Assembly: GCF_037975245.1 (NCBI RefSeq)
Contig: NC_092562.1
Coordinates: 5,076,001 to 5,140,000 of the forward strand
From: Apostichopus japonicus
Taxonomy: Eukaryota; Echinodermata; Holothuroidea; Aspidochirotida; Stichopodidae
Length of the DNA stretch: 64,000 nucleotides
Direction: 5' to 3'
Position 1 is the first letter of the stretch, and each line of letters opens with the position of its first letter. The notes under the pieces are model-generated. The model worked only from the letters and a program-made list of their open reading frames with translations, did not search any database and was not told the DNA's origin. Below, piece after piece: positions 39,878 to 51,800 of this stretch. Made by a program: the position numbers and the translations under genes.

Positions 39878-42800
39878 CTGCAAGTTAAAACAAGGAGGTC
39901 AAATAATTTGAAGATTGAATATGTAAAGGAGAAGAGAGCATCCTGAAAGGTAATACACAAATAGTTTTAGTTATCTTCTGTTGTTAGACATTGTTGGTTC
40001 CACGATCTGTCCCCCCTTCCTCCCTCCTCCCAGACCCCTCCCCCTGCCTCTCAGACCCCCAATCTCCTCTTCCTTTCTTCCAGAAATTTGAATTTAAAGC
40101 AGTAAGTCACGCTTTCTGACAAACGTGACATTCCGAACACAAACACGCCTTACTCATTACATAAATATCTCAATGCATTTAGTGTTCTCTTTAGGAACCT
40201 GCCAAGCCTAACCACACCTAGTGATTATGACATGTTCTGATGTATTAACTTACAATGAGTGACTGTACAGCCTCTTCCACTGAACTCAACTGTATCAAGG
40301 CCATTTTGCGATCCTTCCTGCAATGGGTATCAGAAAAACTTTGTTACATAAAAATATCTCAACTGCAAATATGTTATTGAGAACCAGATTTAATATTCAT
40401 GAGTATATTTTAAATATTAATTTAAATTTCATATTTTTATTATTTATTCATTTAAAAGCAGACTAATATTCATTTGAATGTAAGTTTACATTTTTTTTAT
40501 CTTTATTTAATTACCAAAAAATTTAATTAAATGAATTAAAAAAATTGTTAAAATTTGCAAAAAATAAACAAATATGCTTTGCAAAATAAGCAAGTTTTCA
40601 ATGATTTAACTTTCTCAGAATATTCAGTAGCGGATAAACCCACTATTCATTGGGCAATAAACGTGACTAACTAGAATCTGGATAATTTAATAACATGACT
40701 GTCAACGTCTATTTTTATTCTGAATGTAAACTTGACTACTGGAACACTCTTATTACATTCATACATTGTGTAGGCCCAAAACATGACGTCAGTGTTCACT
40801 CATATAAGTTCTTTGTATAAAGGTTCGTTAAGTACCAGCAATTTTAAAAGTCATTTGAAATCTTTGTCCATGAATGCCTTGCCAGCAAACAGTGAATAGA
40901 TAGCGGATTTATTCGGTGATTTAAGGGCAGAGAATTAAGAGCAGAGAACAGTCAATAAACTCACGGGAAAAATTTGAAAGCAACCACACTTCCTTGCTGG
41001 GCAAAGGCACTCCTTAGTTCATCCTCTGTGGTGGTGGGCCTGAGTAAAAAAACAAATAAAAGACATGTTTGAAATTATTATATATATATGTAGATGAATA
41101 AATAATAAATTGCCAACTGACAGGAATATCTTTAAACTCATTGTTTGAAAGTGTTAGATAAGGTTCCACTACACATATACAACTATTTATGTTTAAGGCC
41201 TTGTAAACCATGGTCAATTGTTTTTTGTCCACAATGTACTAATGCTGCTGTTGAAGTCCTCATGTTGTTGTATTCATATACCTGTACCCATGTTGTTGTA
41301 CCCATGTTGTACTCATATACCTGTACCCATGTTGTTGTACCCATGTTGTACTCATACACCTGTACCCATGTTGTTTACTCATTTACTGGTACCCATGTTG
41401 TTGTACTCATGTACTGGTACCCATGTTGTTGTACTCATGTATCTGTACCCATGTTGTTGTATTCATATACCTGTACCCATGTTGTTGTACCCATGTTGTA
41501 CTCATATACCTGTACCCATGTTGTTGTACCCATGTTGTACTCATATACCTGTACCCATGTTGTTGTACCCATGTTGTACTCATATACCTGTACCCATGTT
41601 GTTTACTCATTTACTGGTACCCATGTTGTTGTACTCATGTACTGGTACCCATGTTGTTGTACTCATGTACTGGTACCCATGTTGTTGTACTCATATACCT
41701 GTACCCATGTTGTTGTACTCATATACCTGTACCCATGTTGTTGTATTCATATACCTGTTCCCATGTTGTTGTATTCATATACCTGTTCCCATGTTGTTGT
41801 TCCCATGTTGTTGCACTCATGTATCTGTACTCTTACTTCAAGTCTACTAATTGCACTGAGCATAACTTACAGAGTCACATCTCAAATCTCTAATGGGAGC
41901 AGATCAACTTGTATACTGAAAACATATTTCTACTCTAGAAATAAATTGCAATTTAAATGGTAAGCTAATACTCCGGGCCAGGTTGATCCTTACGGAATGT
42001 TTGAGAGATGCAAAACCGCTGATGGCGCGTAGATGTTCTGGAAATTTTTCGAGCCTGGTTTCTTGAAACGGTGAAGTGGTGAGTTTGTGAAATCTTTGGT
42101 AAGGCCAGCATCCTGATAAAATGAATAAGGAGAACAAAACATCTTTAAGAGAGCACGAATCAATGTTTAGTTAGACCCAGATCCAAACCAGGAACTTAAA
42201 GACATAAATGTCCTTCCCTGAGCTCCACCAACAATCTTTCTAACAAAGCAAACTTATCTTCCATCACAAGTTGCTTTACATCACAATAGATCCACAATAT
42301 GTTCAATCACCTCTTAAAGCCGATACATTGTTAATTTATATGATATAATTTGGGTAAAATTTCACTTACTGGTTGTCCCTCCTTCGGCATTTGGACCAGC
42401 TGATGTTTGGAGGGGGCCACACGTAACTGCTTGCCAAACATCTTGATTCCATTTAAGTGTTGCATGCCTGAAAAAGACCAAGATACACATACAAAGTGAA
42501 TCCTTTACACAAAAGTCTGTGAAATATGTGCTGGAGTGGTGGGGGGGGGGGTGGACATCTGCCATATATCTATCGATAAATCCTCATTGGAATTATACTC
42601 AGTATATATCTAACTGGAAGGAATATTAGAACAGAACCATCTCCATTCCTAGCCACATAAGTAGGAAAGAGAAGACAAACAAGATGGGGTGGGGTAGGGT
42701 GAGGAGGATTGGAAGGTAAAATTATACTTTTTAAGTTTGAATAAATTCTGAAGGTACTGCTGACCTCCTACAACAAGCAAAGAGAAACTGTTTCCCTATA

Positions 42801-45800
42801 TAGCAGCCACAAATGGAGGTGATACTTACATATCGATGCTTGAATAGGGTCTGACATCTGAACGAGAGCGTTGTCCCGTTTCTCGTAGAGAATCTTCACC
42901 CTGATGACGTCTCCGTAAACACCTGTTGTGTAGAAATTCAAACGTGTCACGTCACTTGTAATCCCAGAAAATAGAGAAAAAGAATGATAGCAGCAATGTT
43001 TGCACATCCACAACTAATGTAAAACCACAAATACTCCCCACCTTCCAGCTTCCCCCCCTCCTTCCAGCTTCCCCCCTCCCCCCCACACACACACACAGTA
43101 TACTTTTGTGTAACATGGTTCTTTAAGGAACATTTCTGGTGTCATGGTATAAAGGTATCACACATTTCTTTTTAAATCTTGATTACTTTATCACATGACA
43201 AAACATAAGGCCATTTCATGTTTCAGTTGAAAGTAATATAAACAAGATGTCACAGGAAATCAACTACAAGTTTTGAAATGGAGCCTTTGCCATTCTATGT
43301 AAAGTTCAAGGAAAAACAACTTCCCAAGACACAGTGATATATTCATGACTATTTTTAAGGGAATTATATCTCCAAGGATTTCCGCCAAGTGCTTCTTGGC
43401 TGAAAGAACCGTTGGCCAAAACCTGTACAAACAGTGAATGCATGACAGAATCTCCTCTTTATTCTTAACTATGAATTCATTTTTCACAAGTACTTTGACT
43501 TCCCTAGAGGGATTATCTTTTACTTCCCTGTCAGTGACTGTATATAACATGGACCTCATATTTTTGGCATGACTATGAAACCTTAAAAGGAATGGTCTCC
43601 TATCTTTGTGTTTCCATGTTGAATAAACCATCAGGGTTGATGCAACGAGGAAGAACTCTTGAAGCAGACACTACCACACTATAATTATGTACCACATTTG
43701 ATTACGTAAGCACCTCATCATTACGTACCACACTGTTATTTCGTACCACATTTTGATCACGTAACCACATCATAATTACTCAACCACGCAGTGATTACAT
43801 ACCAGTCATTAAGGAACCGCATTTTAATTACGTAACCAATTCATCATTACATAACCACACTGTCATTACTGTACATACCACACTTTAATTACGTAACCAA
43901 ATTAAAATGTGGATACTTTAACCACAGCATGATAACCACATTTTAATTATGTAACAAATTCCACTTCCTTCGTAATGTGCCATTAATAGCCTTCTCAATT
44001 TAATATCTCATCTCGTTACAGCCCCTTCTTTCTCATATGCAAAGTACCCTAAACCAAAGTGTCACTGCCCTACGATAAGAACTAATGTTTATTACAGAAT
44101 GTAATGTCAGACAATTTCCAAGGTGTTAAAGCACCAGTCTGTGATATTTATTCAGGAAACAAGCCAGCCATGGACAAGATTTTGTGATAAGCTGTACTAC
44201 AAGTTGTGTTTTCATTGCACATGGTACTGTAACCTTGTTGTTTTAATAGAGAGAAGTAGAGGGGTTGGTATTCTATCCTGATCATATTGTTGTTTAGAGT
44301 GTATACACTGAGCACTACTAGACAGTTCTTAATCATTAACTTACAATTAAATACAACATGTTTCTTTAACATATTCAAGAGAAATGAACCGTTTTCAAGC
44401 TACAGCTCCCAATGATCAAAAATATTAATCAAAAAATTGCATTATAAAGGGTGGAAAAAAAAGCTTAATTTAGTTGACCCACACCTCCCTCCCCCCCCTC
44501 CCCTTTTGGTCACTCTTTCTTGTATTTAGCTCGTAAAAATCAGGATGATGCCAAATTTTGATATGACATTGTTAGATTCCCAAAATATCTACAAAATAAT
44601 GACCCAAATTGCCTAATATCCTCCCCTCCCACACGCTGAATGCCTGATTTTTTGAATCATCGCAAATTATGACTCGATGGTTTAAAGGTTAAGGTGCGAC
44701 ATAGATTGATGTGACTGTCTATATAATGTGCCCTCTCATGCGTGCAATGTACCATTCATGTTGTTAGTTTTGTAACATCGCCGCAGTCATACTGAAGGAA
44801 GAAAGATTTGTCATGCAACCAGTGCACAAGAGGGGATATACATGCAGGTCTCTATGCATATACACACAGAAAAATTTAACCTATGAAGATGCCGGTGATG
44901 ACCTTTTGACCCGATGTCTTCCACCAATCACAGTAGTCTTGCAGTTTCCAAAGGTTTTATTCACATTAAGAAAGAATTTAGAGGAAAAAATGGGGGGAAA
45001 CAACCAACCAAAACTATGTTTTCCATTTTGGTGATTTTTTTTTTTGTCTTCTTTGAAGTTAAAATGACAATTTCTTGATCTGCCTGATAATAATGAGATG
45101 ATGATCATGACTGTCTGACAATCCAAGCAGAAGGCCAAAACTGAAGCCATTTAGAGGGGGGACTAGGCTTCCATTTATATGGAGTACCCAACATGCTCTA
45201 CTCTCCCCTCAAGATGTTATTGAAGTTTTTTATAGATGTGTTGTCACAGTATTAAAAAAAAGTTTCCAGAATTGATTTATGGACTGCAGAGATTTTGGAA
45301 AATAATAGATAGTGAAGCAGGTCATGTGATGATGAGCTCAATAGGTCAAAGGTTAGAGCACAGAATAGCAGAAAGAGCCAACAGAATACAGATTATTTTC
45401 TTTCTTTCTTTCTGTTTCTGGCCTACATGCTGGCAGGAAGTTATTTCCCCCCGAACCATCCCTGTAGTGCACTTTGACATATGGAAGTGTCCCACCAATT
45501 TAACTCTTTAGTAGAATGAACTAATTTCAGGTATTTTGCTTTTATATTTATGAACCCCTCCTCTGACAACCACCAAACTGCCAATCCCTTTCTCCCCCCC
45601 CCCCTCCCTCCACTTCACCACCCGTTGAAACAGGCTATTGAATCCAGTGAGACACATTAAACTCATTTTTATTTGGGTTCGGATAATTTGCCCTTCTCCC
45701 ACCCACACCCCTTACCCACGCCAATTTTACCGCTACGTTCAACGGTTGCTTCTGAAGGCCGGTGGCGGCCATGTTTCTTGTACAAGTCCTCCATTTTTTT

Positions 45801-48800
45801 CTGAATCCCAAACCTTCCACCACATCTTGTAGCTTTTTCAAAAAAGTTTCCACAGAAACGAAAATGGCTTTCAAACAACAACAAAAGTATCGCTATAGAG
45901 GGGGAAAAGCTTTTTTTGTGTTAATGCATGGTTATTAATGTAAATAAATCAATCAATACATAAATAAATAAATAAAAAATAGGAAACATAACAGAAAGGT
46001 CTGTAAATTAAATATGAGAGCTTCCAAAACAAACGGAATCATCAGTGCATACCAAAGAGGGTAAATAGATCTTGTGGCGTGACCAGCTATTTGCAGACGA
46101 GTGTACGTGAGGCGGAAGTTTGGTCGAGGAGGATGACAGCGGCGACGAGAGAGACGGGGGGACGCAGAATGATCGTTCATTTCGGAGAGAAAAGAGAGAA
46201 AAAGGAGAGAAAAGAAGAGTTGAGAGCAAGATCTATTAAAAAAAAAATTAAAAAATTAAAAAAAAAAAAAAATGGAAAATTCAATTATCAATTCGATCAA
46301 CGGAAAGCTACACTGAAGACCGTAGAATGGTAGGGTATGATGCAATCATTGTTAGTTTGTAGTTGACTATAAATGTCAAAAGCCAAAAGAGAAAGAAAAA
46401 ACTTTCTGACTGTCACAGACAGACATTCCTATGGGTCAAGCTTTCAGTAGCTGATCCACCCCTATGCATATCTCCCACCACCCTAACACCCTCCCCCCCA
46501 ACCCCTAAATCCTCTTCTTTGAAAGACCTTGCTTGATGTGTTCTATTTATTGTTTGTTTAAAACCACATAAATAATGGCAAGGGAGCAAAATTGATGCCA
46601 GTCACAACCTTCATAATAATGTATCATTGATCAAGCTGACAGGACAAACACAACAGAAACGTTGTTTGCAACTTCTGGGGAAAACAGCCATGATTCTGTC
46701 ACGATTGGTGCAGTCTATGCCTTATGAAACAAAATGAAAACAGATCTACTAAAACCAACCAATAGTCAGGCTACACATCCTGCCCGCCCTCATCATCAAC
46801 AACAGCACTTTGGGTTGCCAGAAAGAAAATTATGTATTTGGTCAAGTATAGATGATAATTTAGAAAATACTAAATATACCTGGGAAGATTTGTCAGGGAA
46901 ATAATTGATTAACACTGTCACATACAAATTTTTAAAATTTACTATGCAACACCTCATAAATTGGGAAAAATCAATCCGAAGCAAACAGAGATTTTGCAAC
47001 TGTGATAGAAAAGGATACATTTCATGAAAGATTAGTTTGAAGTGTTTTCATCTCCTCCCCCTTCCATCCCCTTACCCACCCCTCCCACTACTCAACCCCT
47101 GGAGTGGTGACCCATCCCATGAGCCCTAATTCTATCCACTTTCTATCCCACCACAAACTTCTACTCATGATGAAATATGGCTTAGTTGTAATTTCATCAA
47201 TTTATACATCATCTGTTGGAGGCTTTATTATTATTATATTATTATTATTATTATTATTATGATAATTATTATTATTATTATTATTATGTGTTATGCATCT
47301 GGTACCAAAACACAGAGTAACTAAACTCTCCCACGCGAATGTGATAACCCACATGGTTGAATGGATTCAAATATGGATGTAGAGTTTTTCTAACAGGGTC
47401 CAAAATCAAATAGTGTCTCGTGTCAAAATAGATCCCCTGAAAATTTAAAAAATTAACCCCGCTCCAAGCTCTGTCATACACAATTATGATACATGCAAGC
47501 AGCAAGGGAATACAATTACAGAAAAAAATGGGGGAAAAAAAATAGAATTAAAAAAAACAATAGCTGCAGAGCCTACTGGAAGCTACATGTGTGAAAAAGG
47601 AAACGTTAGTATTAACATCACAGATTGCATGCTTTTGACACACACACAGGATTGGCAAACTCGATTCAGAATATGGAGATATGAAGAAATGGAAGAAATT
47701 AGGGTGTTCCTGGATAGAAAGCCCTTGGCACCCAAACATTCTCATGTGTTAGTCGAAAAGAGGTTAATGTGGTTTTTTACTACTAGACTGATTTTATTTT
47801 GTGTTTTATCCCCCGTTCGTCTTTGCTCTTTCTTGATATTGAAATTTTTTGAAGGAAACGAAGGAAATAAATCAGTAATGAAAGAAGGTATTACATGTAC
47901 GGTTATATCTCTTGGCTGGAAGTTTGTAGGGAGAATTATTCCACTGTTTACTCTCCTTGAAACAATCTAACACTACTACCAAAGGAAAGCAAATATCATA
48001 ACAAAACACAATTAAAAATTGTGAGCTTAGATTTCTCTTATCAGACTCAGTCATTCTCTTGCTGATCAATAACTGCAAGTAGCCAGTTCCTTATATCTAT
48101 AAACATCAATGGGCCAAAAGATATTGTGAAGCTCTAGCAAACACAATCTCTTAACATTCTCTATCATTAGATTGATTAATTAATCTTACTCACTACCATC
48201 AACAAGTCAGCAAACAGATGTCTGGGAAGGGATTTGTTGGGGGGGGGGGTCGGGAGAGGCTCTAGAAGGTAATATCCAAGTACCCATTCTTTGTATTTCA
48301 TTGTTCTTCCTTTTTTTTTTATATTTGTTCTCAATCAATATAACCTTTGGTAAACTGCTGTAATAACTCCATCTGCATGATGATATTAAAGTGGAGTGGG
48401 GTGAGGTGGGGTGGGGTGATGTGGGGTGGACGAAGGTGGGGGTGGGTTCAATTCATATCCTACACAGCCAATCTGTGTTTGTTTTCCCCCTTACCTCTGT
48501 TGATAAGTTGCTAACCAATAGCACTGCCGTCCCTGTAACAGGCATCGCAGACATATGTTGAGGGAACTGTGAGGCCATCATAGGCTGAGGCATGGCTGGG
48601 TACGCATTGGTCATACCAGGAACTGCTCATGGAGAGAAGAGGCATCAAAAATAATAGCAAAAAACACAAAACACAAACAACAACAAGAAGAACGATGTTA
48701 CAGATTGTTGTCATTGTACACAAAGTAAAAATCATCCTATTAAGTATATATTCTTCAGGGTAGGTGGACAAAACAAAAACGAAAAATCTGATTTTGGCTG

Positions 48801-51800
48801 TTAAACGGTTAGAATATTTCTGTCGCACAAGTGGAACAAATTTATTCAACATAATGAATATGCCGAGTTTGGTAACCACGGCCATGGGGACGCAAATGTC
48901 ATCTGCTGTTGAAGACTGCCTCATTCAAGAATTAAATCAAATTACTTTGAATTCTTTTCTCACCTAACCTACCCAGTGTGTCACCTGTCCAAAATGAAAT
49001 AACCGACTGTCAAACCATGCCTCTCCCCCTTTTCTCTTTTCAAATTAACTAGAAATTGATTTGCAAGAGTAGGGTTAGTTTTCACATTTCCTATTATTCA
49101 TGATGATAATTCTAAAACAAAATCGTGCCTACACTGCAAAAAGGATTTAAGCGGTGAATAACACACTGAGAATGCATGGAATAAATTTGACTAGACAAAT
49201 GCTAACGTTGAAAGCAAACACATTTTGCCAACGGCAAATCTCTGGCTTGGAAAATACTTTTTCAAAACTCAAATCGCAAACCCGAGACCAGACTTTGTCT
49301 GTATCTCTTTTTCCTTCCCTTTGTTAGTCTACTTGCAAATCAAAAATATTGTGCATTGAAAATAAAAGTCTTTCCCTTTGCAAACAGAAATAAAAATTCT
49401 TTTTTTTTTTTTTGGCACTAAAGTAGAAAACAAAGAAGAACCAGCAAAGCTTGTCCCTCGCATTCAGTTTTAATTTACCTGCATAATCTTTGACTAACGT
49501 TTAATATGCTTAATATTGAAATTGAAGCGTTGTGTAAAAATAAAAGACTTGGGTATCAAGGCACAATGCTCCTCTCTCCTCTGTAAAAGGTTTGAAGATT
49601 TTCCAGGTTCTTAATGACAGTGTCTAATGTCACAGAAAAATGTTTCTAAAATGTATCTTCGAACTAAAAATCTCCACATATGATTAATACAATAATGGTC
49701 ATCATGAATATTGACTGGCCTAATCAACAACCATTTCCTCAAAATAGCTGGTTGCATTCAATGTTGTCTCTTTCTTTTTCATACTGAAAGACATAAACTG
49801 AGACATTTTTTTTAGGGATGAGGCATTTGATGACTGAACAGATGTTCCAGACAAACAGGAAGTCCTCTACTTTACATGAGCAAATACATAATCCATATTT
49901 GCTTCAGGCTAGCCATACTTTGATAGCAAATCTGACTATATTTAGCCTTCTTCATTAAATTGGTGAAGCAAATGGGTACCCATCTGCTACAGTGACCCTG
50001 CAGGGGAAGCGGTAAATGTTTTACGAAATAATTGAAACGTGACCAGCTGTTTTAAGGTTTTGGATGTCTCATTCCCGATACATCTGTCGCCACTTTAAAT
50101 TTTAATGACAGCATTTGACTACTTGTAAGTGTGTATTGAAAGCTTCCTTACGATCTATGATCCACTATGAATACACGGTTAAAGCCACACTGTAAGGGGT
50201 ACATTGCGTATTGTGGATGCAGGCAATCAATCAAAAGACTATTAACTATTCAAACAACATGGATTCTCTGTCTTTAATCCACTATTTCCGTGGTTGCCAT
50301 GGCAACAACCAGTTTGACTTTGAACAGAAAGTCACACAATTAGCCATATGTAATGATCATACAGGTTGATCAACTTTGATCGACTCAGGACAGCCCAGCC
50401 GGTTCGGTCATGTAACATCATATCTCTCGGCGTATCGTATGATACGACATTCGATATATGTTTTTTTGTGTCGCATCACAAACGCAATGTACCACCTCTG
50501 AACCTATATGGTTGATACAAAGATGTACACAATACATGAAGGCAAAATGGAGACGGCTCTATTCAACATGTTAATAATGAAAACTTGTTAATATGAGAAA
50601 ACTTGTAAACGGAAGCAAAAAAAAAAAAAAAAAATTACATTTCGAGAACGAGGCTTAATTGTTGAAAGAGGACAAAAGTGGTGAAACATTTCTTGTAATA
50701 GATGACATGTTAAGCATCCAACAAGAATGTGTTTTTAAACTGACGACCTCTTTCAATGAAACTAAGAGAATAAAGAAGCGAGATGAGGAAGAAAGAAAAG
50801 AGGATGAGGAGGAGGAGAAGGAGGAGAAGTAGAGACCCCAAGCCAAATGATAGAGAAAAGAAGGTTTGGTAAATCCAAGTTATTCATGACTGTTTTTTTG
50901 ATAAAGCTCAGGGGTGGAGGGGGGGGGATCCAAGGATGGGATTAGTGAGATGTGAGATGGGATTGTTGAGCCAATGAATATTCATAAGATGGGTAGGGAT
51001 TAAGCACAGCATCAAACCAGTTCATGTAAGAATGACCTAAAAATATTAACAGACAAACCAAATATGGGTAAATTAAGAGAAGAAGGGGAGGGGAGTGGGG
51101 GAAGAGGGGTTATGTTTGGAAGAAACAAACTTTGGTGGTGGGAGAATGATGGGCAGGAGAGGAAGATAAAAACATAGTACTCGAAAGCTCAGCTGTGGTT
51201 AAAGAAATGTGACAGGGAATTGTGCAAAGCCACGCGGCCAGGTTCACCAGAACTGATTTGATTTTGTTTTAGAACAAAAAGGAAACACTGCCACGGGCCA
51301 TTTTATGTTCAGTGTCGGAACCCTTTCATCCCTTTTCATCGTGGACATTGAACCAATGTCCTTTTGGATTTCAAACGGCACAGATATATCATTTACCGTG
51401 ATACATGCAATTTCTAGTCAGTTTAAAAGGACTTTCTTTAAAGAGTATTTTAAACACAGTTGTGTCTTGAATTTTGGCATACTGTACCAACCAACTCAAA
51501 GGCCGGCCACCAAAACTCTAGCTAAATTTTCTAGTTTCATGTTACCCCAAACTGAATGAATACAGCTTTATGCTTTTTTCTTCTTTTCAATTCATAGTGG
51601 CATATGTCAATTTAATTTCACTGATTCCGTCTATAGATGAATTTTTTTTGGTGTGGTATTACTCATTGCCATTGTAGTGAATGATTTCTTAAAGCTGGTT
51701 GCCACGGTAACCACCACTGACATCCGCTCACGTGATCAATTACGAGCCCTCATCATAGACCATAGAAACCTTTTCTGGGGTAAAGCAAATGGAACCTATG

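Noticed and set aside
41145-41963. 272- and 210-codon + strand frames as cysteine-rich repeat proteins
   Set aside because: All phases of the 28-bp repeat are open; the apparent Cys/Val/Tyr pattern is just the translated repeat.
42768-43013. 81-codon minus-strand frame as a separate small gene
   Set aside because: It is the PTBP exon 42830-42922 read through its flanking introns.
43110-43146. Alternative candidate for the missing RRM3 helix exon (reads MTPEMFL on the minus strand)
   Set aside because: Similarity stops after three residues and the splice phases fail; the 34-nt exon at 46053-46086 fits fully.
47284-47505. Coding fragment of a retroelement next to the (AAT)n tract
   Set aside because: The peptide resembles nothing I can name and lacks reverse transcriptase or integrase motifs; the short repeat tail alone is not enough.
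48511-48924. 137-codon minus-strand protein
   Set aside because: It overlaps the PTBP exon 48495-48622 in another frame; the PTBP frame has family identity and matching splice phases.
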